From an uncultured Collinsella sp. (lineage in GTDB: Bacteria > Actinomycetota > Coriobacteriia > Coriobacteriales > Coriobacteriaceae), in NCBI GenBank assembly GCA_900766165.1, contig CAAFUK010000027.1:1-43582 (forward strand): a stretch of 43,582 nt of DNA, written 5' to 3'. The translations under genes were made by a program, and so were the position numbers. The notes below the pieces were generated by a model. The model worked only from the letters and a program-made list of their open reading frames with translations, searched no databases and was not told where the DNA came from. Below, one piece after another: positions 31,299 through 39,587 of the stretch (its first letter is position 1; each line of letters begins with the position of its first letter).

Positions 31299-32969
31299 CT
31301 ACTCTTTATGGCTGCCACCTCCCCGCTTGACCAGGAGCGCGACCACGATGAGCGCAGCTCCGGCGACCGCTGCGGCGGCCGCGGCGTACATTGCCATATC
31401 GCCAGTCGAGGGCATAAAGCCTCCGGTGGTAATGCTAGGGGGTGTGCCGGTGGGCGTGTTGATGAGCGACGCCTCCAGGCAGCCCGTCGACCCGTCCGCG
31501 CTGTCGGCGCGCAGGGGCGACTCGGCCGTGATGGTGAGCTTGGGCTTGGCGGCAACAACCTGGTCGACGTCCAGGCCCTCGGCCTTGACCGTCACGGAGC
31601 GCGTGCCCTCAAAGGCGGTGTAGCCCTTGGGCGCCTTGAGCTCGCGGACCTCCAGCTTGCCCGAGTCCACGCCCGAGACGGTCACGCGGCCGTCCTCGCC
31701 CGTGGTGACGGTGGCCTTGCCCTCCGCATCCCACGTGCCGTCGGCCGTCAGCGTGCGACCGCGGTCGTCGGCGATGCTCAGGACCGCCCCGGCAAGCGGC
31801 TTGTCGCCGTCGCTGCCGCGCTTGGTGAGCGCGAGATCCCAGGTGTAAGCGCACGCATCGTCGCTCGGCGTACGGGTGAAGCCGGCGTCGCCGGACTGGT
31901 CGGCAAAGGGAGAGCGCGGGTAGCGCAGGTAGACCTCGTTGGGGTTGCCCTTCGCGATGCCGTGGTTGCATGCGCTGTTGAGCGGTGCGTTGTACACGGC
32001 GACCACGCGGGCGCCCACGGTGAAGGCGTCGGCCCCGCCGAGCGCGGCGATCAGGTCGCCGGTGCGCACGGTGAAGGTCTTACCGTCGGCCGCTACCTTG
32101 GTGGCGCACTGGGCCGTGATGTCGGTCCAGCCCTTCGCGGGCTCGGTGCCGGCGCGGCCGTCCTTGTCGGCCGAGACGGCGTCAAAGCCGCCCTCGGTCC
32201 CCGCCGCCGCGTACACGCGCATGCTCGCGGCGACCTTGGAGGGGTCGAGCCCCGCGCTCATGGTATCGACGAACTTCACCGTATAGGTGTCGTAGGCAGT
32301 GAGCCCGGCCGGGACCGTGGCCGAGAGGCGCCAGTACAGGTCGTCGGCGACCGTGGCGTCGGCGGCCTTCTGCCATGCGGCGGCGCTGTCCTCCAGCACA
32401 TGCTTGGACACCTTGGGGGTCGCCGCCTTGGGCTTAACGGTGACGGCGCTGCCGCCCACCAGCGCCATGATCGGCGCGGTGCCGGCCTCGTTCTGGGAAA
32501 TGGCTTCGTCGTTGGCGACGATGAGCCAGTAGCCGCAGGGCAGCTCGGCCGCCGTGCCCGCGTTGAGGGCCACAGACACGGCGTCAGAGCTCTGAAGGGA
32601 ACGAGCGAGCTGTGCGCTCAGCGCGCTCGTAAGGTGGGAATCGGTGTTAAGCCACTCGGCAGCTTCCTGCGCGGTAGTCTGGGATTTGGGCATGCCGGCG
32701 CTGTGCAGCACAGGCAGGACGGCGTCGCGCGCGGCGTCGCTTGCCCAGGCGAGGTCGGTGGCGGTCTTGGCGTCGCTGTCGCCGTCGACGACGTTGGCGC
32801 TAAAGATCTGGTAGGCGTCGTAGCTGCTCGCCACGGTGCCGCTCACCGTGATGGAACCGGTCGAGGTCGGCGCGGCCTGCGCGGAAGCGGGGAAGACAAC
32901 CGCGCAGGTGCCGATCAGGAGGGCAAGCAGCGCAAACAAGATCGGGAAGGAGCAAACTTTCTTATTCAC
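31299..32969 (-). CDS. Minor (basal or accessory) pilin with MPSTG anchor
   Basis: A 556-residue secreted pilin. A signal peptide (SFPILFALLALLIGTCAVVFPASAQA) precedes an N-terminal domain ending AVTVKPKAATPKVSKHV, an isopeptide D2-like domain and a Cna-B-type domain (WDLALTKRGSDGDKPLAGAVL ... LEVRELKAPKGYTAF). The sorting signal is MPSTG with a helix and a KRGGGSHKE tail. The start is GTG at 32969, with GGGAGGTGA 5 nt upstream. It overlaps the end of the adhesin gene by 8 nt (GTGAATAA), so translation is coupled. This gene is markedly more GC-rich than the pilin genes on either side. Confidence 0.88.
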   Translation of the reverse strand: MNKKVCSFPILFALLALLIGTCAVVFPASAQAAPTSTGSITVSGTVASSYDAYQIFSANVVDGDSDAKTATDLAWASDAARDAVLPVLHSAGMPKSQTTAQEAAEWLNTDSHLTSALSAQLARSLQSSDAVSVALNAGTAAELPCGYWLIVANDEAISQNEAGTAPIMALVGGSAVTVKPKAATPKVSKHVLEDSAAAWQKAADATVADDLYWRLSATVPAGLTAYDTYTVKFVDTMSAGLDPSKVAASMRVYAAAGTEGGFDAVSADKDGRAGTEPAKGWTDITAQCATKVAADGKTFTVRTGDLIAALGGADAFTVGARVVAVYNAPLNSACNHGIAKGNPNEVYLRYPRSPFADQSGDAGFTRTPSDDACAYTWDLALTKRGSDGDKPLAGAVLSIADDRGRTLTADGTWDAEGKATVTTGEDGRVTVSGVDSGKLEVRELKAPKGYTAFEGTRSVTVKAEGLDVDQVVAAKPKLTITAESPLRADSADGSTGCLEASLINTPTGTPPSITTGGFMPSTGDMAMYAAAAAAVAGAALIVVALLVKRGGGSHKE

Positions 32970-35900
32970 GACGCTCACCTCCCTTCGCATTCGCCTTGCG
33001 ACGAATGTGCATCCAGGCCGCAGCAGCGCAAAGCACCGCCGCGCCGGCAAGGTACGTCAGAGTGACGCCCGACATACCAGAAAGGGGCAAAGAGGTTGAG
33101 TAGGTGTTGGTGAAGGTGGGGATGGAATTGTCGGTGAGGTCGTAGGTCGTGCCGTTGGTCACTGACTTGCCGTCACGATCCTGAATCTGCTTGTAGGTAG
33201 CATTGACGTTAATCTTGCCTTGAGAGTCGTCAACCGCGTTGACCGTAATCTGATAGACCGACTCGTCGTACTTATAGTGCGCAAACGGCGTGTTCGGCTG
33301 CTGTTCGCGGACGTAATAAGTAAAGGTCTTGCTTGCACCGCGGCCAGTGGAATCAGCCGGAAGTTTGTTGAGTTGATCGAGTTTGTACGCGATCTTGTCG
33401 AAGCTCAGGGTCTGGGACTTGCCGCCGTCGGCAGTGGTGATAATCTCGCCCATGGGGTTGGTCACAACCGTCTTGGCTTCATTGAAGTCCAAGTTATCCG
33501 CAAACTCGAGCGTAAACTCCTTCATCTCGCCACCCTTAACGACCTTAGTCGCCATAGGCGTCCAGGTGCCTTTGGAGCTGTACGGGGTGTACCGGTTGGT
33601 AAATGTCGCGCCGCTGCCGCTAGCACTGCCGAGGGCATAGACCCCATCGGCGTCGGCGGCGAGCGGAACTGTGCTGTCGCCTTTTTTTGCCGTGACACTC
33701 GTAATCGTATAGTTATGGATGAGACGTTTCTTCATTCCGTTCGGATTATTCTTTTCCGGGACAGTCATGAGCTCGGTCGGGTTATCCTTGACCGACACCA
33801 CAATCTCATACACAGCGGGGTCATAAGTGATATCGGAATCATCGCCGGCATCTTCGACCAAGTAGTATGTAATTTTGTTAGCCTCAACAGTCTTATCAAT
33901 GAACTGTTCGCCAAGGTCAAAGGTGATGTTGCCGTCCGCATCATTCCTGGCGGTTCCGACCAAGGTGCAGCCGCCACGGTTGAATGTCTTGTCATTCCAA
34001 AAGGGCTCCGTCGCGTCATCCGAATCCTTACGGTAGACCGAGAAGGAGAACTGGTCTTTGGCGAGCGCCATGCTTTCCTCGGACTGCTTATTTTTCATTT
34101 TCAGCGCCTTGGTCGCCTTCAGCTTAAGGCTCGGGTAGACGTACGTATCCGCAGGCACGCCTAGGTACAAGTCGCCATTTGACATGATGCCGCCGCCATG
34201 GTTCCAGGAATAATTGCCCGTGATAAACGTCTTTGCCTCGTTTCGCGCCTCATTGATCGCCGCGAAGTCTTGAGGGTCTTGAGCATTAACACCCGAGCTC
34301 AGGCCGATGCTGTTATATACCTGCACGCCACCGTTAGCGGGGATAGTAATGGGACCTCTAAGCTCTTTACTTCCCGAGTACTTGGCATCACCGCCGCCAA
34401 GCATCTTGCCGGTCACTGCCGCGATTGGCTCGCGGTGACCCTCCGCTGCAAGGAAGAAATCGGCGTGACCGTTTTCGCGAAAGTCAGGACTATTGTAGGC
34501 GGTAGTATCCTGGTTCTTTTTGTGGACAAGGCCTTCGTAGCCACCAGCGGATAGGTGAGGGATGCCTTCGTTGCCGCTATTTTTCTCAGAATTATAATCA
34601 TCTTTTGCTTCACGCTGGTCTTTGGCAGACGTATTGCCAAAGATCGCTGTGCCGTAGGTGTTCGTCACCAAGGTCTTGCCCGTCGGGCAAACCGCAACGC
34701 CGCCACCGTAGCCACCGGCCTCATTGCTGCTTATATAGGAGTTATAGACAAATAGCCTGCCCGCATTAGATGCGGTATCCGAATCGCCCTGGACAAAGAT
34801 ACCGCCTCCGCCCCAGTCAAAGCGAGACATGCAGGAGTTATTAGTGATATAGACTGGAGTAGATTTTGACGCACCTTCTATCATCGCGTCAACCATCTGG
34901 CCCACGCGAATGCCAGCACCCTCGGAACGGTTGCTCACATTTGCGGCAATAGTTCCCCCCGTAATGTTGAGCCATGCCATTGTCTCGCGAGAACTCACCC
35001 CGTGTCGATCGACATCGGTAATGTAAACGCCGCCGCCTGCTTCCTCAGAATAGTTGCCCGTGATCTGGCCGCCCGAAATGGTGACATGAGTACCGTTTCT
35101 AGCGGCAAGTCCAGCGCCGCCATGATCGCCATAACCATCATGGCCACAGAAATTGGCATATTTATTGTTAGTGATGTAGCCACCGGAAACAGTGACGCTG
35201 CCGCCTTCGGCCATGATGCCGCCACCAAAGCCAGCAGAATCAAGCGTGCTGTTGCCGGAGATTACGCCATTAGTTATAGTGACCGTGGAGCCTTTAGCAT
35301 ACACACCACCGCCACTATAAGCGCTGTTGCCGGCAATTACGCCACCGGTCAAATTAAGGGTCGAGGCACTACCTTTCTCGTTGGAAACCATAATGCCCGC
35401 GCCCGCGGGCGAGCCAGAAGCGCCACACACATAGCCGCCGCTCATGTTGACAGTAGAGCCGTTCTCGGCATAGACCAAGCTGCTAACGCTGCCACCTTGT
35501 TTTTGCGTGATCACGCCGCTCACAAGGTTAAACGTGCCGCCCTTGCCGTTGTTGTTATACAGATTGATGAGCTTTAGATTTGCGTTGCCGCCGCACGCCA
35601 CGATGGCACCCTTAATATCGACGCTATGACTGACAAGCGTCTCGATTGTCCCTGTACCACTCGGGGTCGATTTGGTCACGTAGTAGGTAAGATTAGACGG
35701 AATGCCATCAACGTCATTTAGCACGGCTTTCTTGCCATAATTATCGGGATTCAGCTTCTGCCCCTGATCAGTCAGCTGTTGGACATCGTTGACCGTCTCA
35801 GTCACCGGCGCGGAGTCCTTAATTTCGTCCTTAATTGTAAGTGTTGCGCCATTAGCAACATCAAATAACGGCTTATCGGTGTTCAAGCACTTGATCTTAT

Positions 35901-36455
35901 GACCGTTTAAGTTCAGCGTTATATTGCTGCCGCTCTTCTCAAGTTTGATTTCACCAGCATAGTCAATATCAGCTGTAAGCTCGAAGCAGGCAGTTTGGTT
36001 TTCCCCAACGTCTTGAAGCTTAGCTGACAAATCATCGGCGTTAGCAATGTTAGTAATAGCTGTGGTTGTCTCTTCGCTCTCTGCAGCCTCCTCGGCTGAC
36101 GCGACAGCGTTAACATCCATCGCATCATTATCTTCCGCCTGCGACTCGTCCTTGGACTGCTCCTCCGGCCGAGCATCGTCGTCGCTCGCAGCATCGTCGC
36201 TGTTCTGGTTTTCGGCGTCTGTGCCGGCATCCCCGTTAGTACTGTTGTCTACATCAGTAGACTCACTTGAGGAACCCCCCCCATCACAGTTTCCTCGGCA
36301 GAAACTGTCTGATCATCGTTGGCAATGGCCTGCGAAATCGGAGGCATGACGAGCGACAGTACCAGGCTCAACACGGAGGCTCCGCACAAAACGCCTGCCA
36401 GTACACGGCGCGTCGCTTTATTACTCTGCTTAGATTTGTCTGAATTCGCTTTCAT
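32962..36455 (-). CDS. Large beta-helix pilus adhesin with LPLSG anchor, frame-disrupted at a poly-G tract
   Basis: The body is open from 36120 to 32962 (1052 residues); the signal peptide is encoded at 36455-36276 in another frame. Nine G instead of eight at 36275-36282 would join them into one 1164-residue protein. Order in that protein: signal peptide (about 1-44), acidic Ser/Asp/Glu-rich linker, a long right-handed beta-helix with many GGxITNNxxxxGGGV turns, two Spy0128-like isopeptide pilin domains (from FSFSVYRKD and FTLEFADNL), then LPLSG, helix and KGGERRE. It is the likely tip adhesin and is first in the operon. Starting at the internal ATG 36120 would give no signal peptide, so the present sequence is OFF. 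A sequencing or assembly error in the homopolymer is the alternative. Confidence 0.85.
36249..36455 (-). CDS. Signal-peptide fragment of the adhesin (as sequenced)
   Basis: The 68-residue product predicted if the eight-G tract is taken literally. It has a charged start, a hydrophobic core (VLAGVLCGASVLSLVLSLV), a likely signal cleavage after SQAIA, then NDDQTVSAEETVMGG followed by nine out-of-frame residues and a TAG. The GGAGGAG 6 nt before its ATG is one of the best ribosome sites in the window, which marks this as the true start of the adhesin gene. On its own it would have no function. Confidence 0.8.
   Translation of the reverse strand: MKANSDKSKQSNKATRRVLAGVLCGASVLSLVLSLVMPPISQAIANDDQTVSAEETVMGGVPQVSLLM
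36275..36282 (-). repeat. Poly-G(8) tract, candidate phase-variation switch
   Basis: Eight consecutive C on the plus strand (G on the coding strand), just after the signal peptide codons. The frame upstream and downstream differ by exactly one base, restored by a ninth G (or by six). I noticed no longer mononucleotide run in this otherwise GC-balanced coding region. Confidence 0.85.
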
Positions 36456-36544
36456 CGATGTCTCCTCCCCAAGAGACCGCGATCTTGCTCTTTCACTATC
36501 AAACGTATCTGCGCAACCTGTAATTGCGCACGTTTAGTAATCCA

Positions 36545-36574
36545 TATTGTAACGATTGTTTGAACATCTGAGCA
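36545..36574 (-). promoter_or_regulatory. Promoter of the pilus operon
   Basis: On the minus strand TTGCTC (-35, 36569-36574) and TACAAT (-10, 36545-36550) are 18 nt apart, about 90 nt before the adhesin start codon. Confidence 0.6.
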
Positions 36575-36597
36575 ACAAAACCGACAATTTTGTAGCG

Positions 36598-36618
36598 AAT
36601 TCTCAATTCTCAATTCTC
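36598..36618 (-). repeat. Perfect 7-bp triplicate tandem repeat (GAGAATT x3)
   Basis: Three perfect copies of AATTCTC on the plus strand (GAGAATT on the minus strand) start 24 nt upstream of the pilus promoter -35 box. Short tandem repeats in this position can change copy number and so alter promoter strength or regulator spacing. Confidence 0.75.
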
Positions 36619-36921
36619 TTGACATTTTCTCAGATTTACCTTCGTTTATTCGCTATTTATTTTTTGTTTCTACTGGTAATTTAGTTGCCAATCATTTTTT
36701 AATGGCATTAGATTAATTTGCACAACATTTTGCTCAAGAGTAAACATCCTGTGAACAGTCGAAAACGACCATGAACGGTAGATCATTAACCGGGATGAAT
36801 ATCCTACCAAATTGATGAGAATATCTTAAACCCATCGGTGGTTAGAAGCATGATGTTCAGACAACAATATTTGAATTTTCACACAGATTTTTGGTATCAA
36901 TTCGCCCAAATCGCCTGAGGC

Positions 36922-36952
36922 CACTGCAAAAGAGCCTGCTCCCTTTGCGGTG
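36922..36952. repeat. CCTGTCCC-loop palindrome, copy c
   Basis: Arms CACTGCAAA / TTTGCGGTG (one wobble pair) around AGAGCCTGCTCCC. It lies 14 nt after the HAD phosphatase stop codon. Confidence 0.75.
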
Positions 36953-36966
36953 ACTCTCCCCCGGCG

Positions 36967-37788
36967 CTACAGCAGATGCTCCTCGATAAAGATCGCGATG
37001 CCGTCTTTGTCGTTGCTCGCGGTTACAAAATCGGCGGCGGCACGGGTGGCATCGCTGCCATTTGCCATGGCCACGCCCACGCCGGCGTCAGCCACCATGC
37101 AGGTGTCGTTATCGGCATCGCCAAACACGCAGATGTCCTGGAGCTCCATGTCGTTGAGCTCCGCCACGCGCACAAGGCCGCGCGTCTTGGACACGCGCGG
37201 ATCCATGAACTCGTAGAGCCGCTGCGTGGTTTGCAGAGCGGCCGCCTTAACGGTGTTATCGGCAAACGTCGACGCCCGCTCAATCACCCGCGGCATTACC
37301 TCGGGCGCCATGGTAAACATCACCTTGGGCTGCGGCTCGCGCAAAAACTCGGCAAAGTCGACCACCTTGTAGGGCACGCCGTCGACACGCGATAGATGCT
37401 CGACGCATGCATTGCTCTCGGGCACATAGAGCACGCCGTCCCGAGGGCAAACGGGCGTTGCCGGCAGGCCTGCCATGTGCTCGCAGATGTGCGCGATGGT
37501 CTCGCCCGGTAGCGGGTAGCTCAGCTCGTTGATGTCATGCGCGCGGTCGATGACCTCGGCGCCACCGCAGCCCACGAGCACGTCTACCAGGCCTTCGATA
37601 CCCCAGAGCCCAAACATGGCCTCGGTCGCCTGGGCGTCGCGCCCGGTGCACAGGCCAAAGAGCACGCCGCGCTCGCGCAGTGCGCGGATCGCCGCCACGG
37701 TGCGCGGGGACACCGTGTGCCGGCTCGTGAGCAGCGTACCGTCGATATCGCAGAGCACGGCTTTAATGTGGCTGAAGGTGGCGTCCAT
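36967..37788 (-). CDS. Cof-type HAD-superfamily hydrolase
   Basis: A 273-residue phosphatase of the HAD IIB (Cof) subfamily. Motif I is LCDIDGTLLTS with the nucleophilic D near residue 14, motif II is the threonine of GLCTGRD, the lysine of motif III is probably in NTVKAAALQ, and motif IV is GDADNDTCMVADAGVGVAMANG. These enzymes dephosphorylate sugar phosphates or cofactors; the substrate is unknown. The open frame runs to 37935, but the ATG at 37788 has AAAGG upstream and the longer N-terminus is repeat sequence. It is flanked on both sides by CCTGTCCC-loop palindromes. Confidence 0.92.
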   Translation of the reverse strand: MDATFSHIKAVLCDIDGTLLTSRHTVSPRTVAAIRALRERGVLFGLCTGRDAQATEAMFGLWGIEGLVDVLVGCGGAEVIDRAHDINELSYPLPGETIAHICEHMAGLPATPVCPRDGVLYVPESNACVEHLSRVDGVPYKVVDFAEFLREPQPKVMFTMAPEVMPRVIERASTFADNTVKAAALQTTQRLYEFMDPRVSKTRGLVRVAELNDMELQDICVFGDADNDTCMVADAGVGVAMANGSDATRAAADFVTASNDKDGIAIFIEEHLL

Positions 37789-37882
37789 GGGGGCCTTTCT
37801 GGGTTGTACGGCGGTGCTGAATGTGGTCGGAAATGGTGTACATGGTATACCAAGGCGCAGGCGCGGCCTACCAAAGCGAAAA

Positions 37883-37915
37883 CCACCACAAAGGTGCCTG
37901 GCCCCTTTGTGGCGG
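37883..37915. repeat. CCTGTCCC-loop palindrome, copy d
   Basis: Arms CCACCACAAA / TTTGTGGCGG (one wobble pair) around GGTGCCTGGCCCC. With its left flank it is almost identical to the copy at 39474-39506. Confidence 0.8.
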
Positions 37916-37947
37916 CCGGACCCGCAGGGTGGCATGACCCGGGGCGC

Positions 37948-38012
37948 AAACCATCACAACATTCGACGTTATTCGGCAAAATCGCGATTTTCATCGAATG
38001 TTGTGATGGTTT
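37948..38012. repeat. ATTCGA palindromic repeat, copy 2
   Basis: Perfect 19-bp arms (37948-37966 and 37994-38012) around a core with AAAATCGCGATTTT. The right arm ends at the base next to the MFS transporter stop codon. The core matches copy 1. Confidence 0.92.
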
Positions 38013-39299
38013 TTACCGCTTTGCGGCACGATCCAAATGCCGGCGTCCAAACAGCAGCAGTGCCGCGGGAACCGCCGTCACGACCGCGCCCGCACCAACG
38101 AGCGTCTGCTGCACGCCAAACGTCGCCGCCAGCCAGGGGGCAATCGCCAGCGGGGCTACGCCGGCAAACATGTTGCCAAAGCCCATGACCGAGTTCACGC
38201 GACCGAGCTGCTCGAGCGGGGCCGTCGTTTGCACGATGGTGTTGTGGAGCGGGTTGACGACGCCCCAGGCCACGCCGAGGGCAATCTGGCCGACAAGGGC
38301 TACGCCCACGTACGGCGTTCCCACATAAATCAGACTTCCTACGCCCACGGACATGAGTGCCACGAGCAGCGTTTTGAGGCTGACGAAGAGCGGCGGCAAG
38401 TGGAGCGCGACCACGGCGCCCAGCACCGCGCCCAGACCGCTGGCCGACGAGAGCCAGCCCATCCATTCGACACCGACGTGCAGGACATCGCGGTAGAAGA
38501 ACGACTCCAGCGGATCGAAGGCACCGTAGCCAAAGTTCGAAAGGAAAATAATGCAGAACAGCAGGGCGAGGGCGCTGTTGGTAAAGACCGTCTTGATGCT
38601 GGTCGCGAAGGTGGTGCTGGCGGACGCGCTGGGGTCGGGGCTTTGGCTGGCCTTGCTTGCCGTCGCACCGCTTTCCGCGAGATCGCTTTCGCGCGTGGCG
38701 ACGTGACCTGATTGCGGCCTAAAGCCCCAGCCGGCGGCGAGCGCCAGTACGGTAAAGATCATCATAAGCACGAACACCGCGCGCGATGACGACGCCGCCG
38801 CAACAAAGCCGCCCAGCGTGGGCCCAACGATGATGCTCACGTTTGAGAGCATGGCGATGGCGGAGTTGATGTCTTTGAGCTCGACAGGATCGTCGGTGAG
38901 GTAAGCCGGATAGGATGTGGCGATGGGCTGGGCGAACCCCATCACAAAGCCCAGGAGCACCGCGCCGAGCAGGACGATGCCGGTCGCGCTGCCAAAGGCA
39001 ATGATCGCCGCGCCGGTTGTCACCGTGCCCACGATGCTCAGCAAGAAATGGTGGCGCGGGCCCCAGGCGTCGAGCGCCGCGCCACCCGCAAAGGATCCCA
39101 GGATTACAAAAACATTCATAAACAGGACGGCCAGCGATGTCGCCACGACCGAGGCATCGTCCGCATAGGTGAGCGTTCCGATAACGCCGATAAAATAACT
39201 GGTCTGAAAACCGGTGTAGATAAGAAAGCGCATTGCCACCAGGCGCTTGGCCTGCACGGGCAGCGATGATTGAGGTTTTGAGAGAAGAGGGATGAGCAT
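38013..39299 (-). CDS. Major facilitator superfamily transporter
   Basis: A 428-residue membrane protein with about 12 hydrophobic segments and a central cytoplasmic loop rich in Ser/Ala (residues about 205-235). It has the MFS loop signature DAWGPRHHFLLS after the second helix, and the second half has a matching GxxxG-rich layout. It belongs to the MFS_3-like efflux group by appearance (MefA/enterobactin-exporter type), but the substrate cannot be named. The start is the ATG at 39299 with AAGGAG 5 nt upstream, rather than 39338. It is a single gene between palindromic repeats. Confidence 0.88.
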   Translation of the reverse strand: MLIPLLSKPQSSLPVQAKRLVAMRFLIYTGFQTSYFIGVIGTLTYADDASVVATSLAVLFMNVFVILGSFAGGAALDAWGPRHHFLLSIVGTVTTGAAIIAFGSATGIVLLGAVLLGFVMGFAQPIATSYPAYLTDDPVELKDINSAIAMLSNVSIIVGPTLGGFVAAASSSRAVFVLMMIFTVLALAAGWGFRPQSGHVATRESDLAESGATASKASQSPDPSASASTTFATSIKTVFTNSALALLFCIIFLSNFGYGAFDPLESFFYRDVLHVGVEWMGWLSSASGLGAVLGAVVALHLPPLFVSLKTLLVALMSVGVGSLIYVGTPYVGVALVGQIALGVAWGVVNPLHNTIVQTTAPLEQLGRVNSVMGFGNMFAGVAPLAIAPWLAATFGVQQTLVGAGAVVTAVPAALLLFGRRHLDRAAKR

Positions 39300-39427
39300 G
39301 GAGACTCCTTGTTTCATACGAATACGGGTGGCGGGCATTCGCCACCGTCTGTCAAATCAATCTATCCGCATGAAACTTTAAGGACGCATCAAGCCTCTTC
39401 TCTCCGTTTTTTGCCCGTCATGAACTA

Positions 39428-39466
39428 TTTGGTAGATTGTAAGGCATGTCCCACACATCTACCAAA
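39428..39466. repeat. CCTGTCCC-loop palindrome, copy e
   Basis: Perfect 10-bp arms TTTGGTAGAT / ATCTACCAAA with a loop containing AGGCATGTCCC. It is the first of three such hairpins in a row. Confidence 0.75.
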
Positions 39467-39473
39467 GCAAAAA

Positions 39474-39506
39474 CCACCACAAAGGTGCCTGGCCCCTTTG
39501 TGGTGG
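39474..39506. repeat. CCTGTCCC-loop palindrome, copy f
   Basis: Perfect 10-bp arms CCACCACAAA / TTTGTGGTGG around GGTGCCTGGCCCC, the second hairpin of the cluster. Confidence 0.85.
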
Positions 39507-39527
39507 AAATGACGTTTGCCCAGATAA

Positions 39528-39564
39528 AATCTGCCAAAACAAACCTGTCCCTATTTGGCAGGTT
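39528..39564. repeat. CCTGTCCC-loop palindrome, copy g
   Basis: Arms AATCTGCCAAA / TTTGGCAGGTT (one wobble pair) around ACAAACCTGTCCCTA, the third hairpin of the cluster. It lies 23 nt after the moaC-mobB stop. Confidence 0.8.
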
Positions 39565-39587
39565 ATGGCAGCGCAGCGAGCCGGCCC

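Larger units (their letters stand above)
36530..36905. other. AT-rich intergenic island upstream of the pilus operon
   Basis: About 375 bp that is visibly AT-rich, with runs such as ATTTATTTTTTGTTT, in a GC-rich chromosome. It contains the pilus promoter and the 7-bp triplicate. No open frame looks real. AT-rich islands of this sort are common upstream of surface genes controlled by nucleoid proteins and at sites of gene transfer. Confidence 0.6.

Noticed and set aside
36118..36120. ATG at 36120 as the true start of the adhesin
   Set aside because: It has no good ribosome site and would leave a wall-anchored protein without a signal peptide; the signal peptide is encoded just upstream in the frame restored by one extra G.
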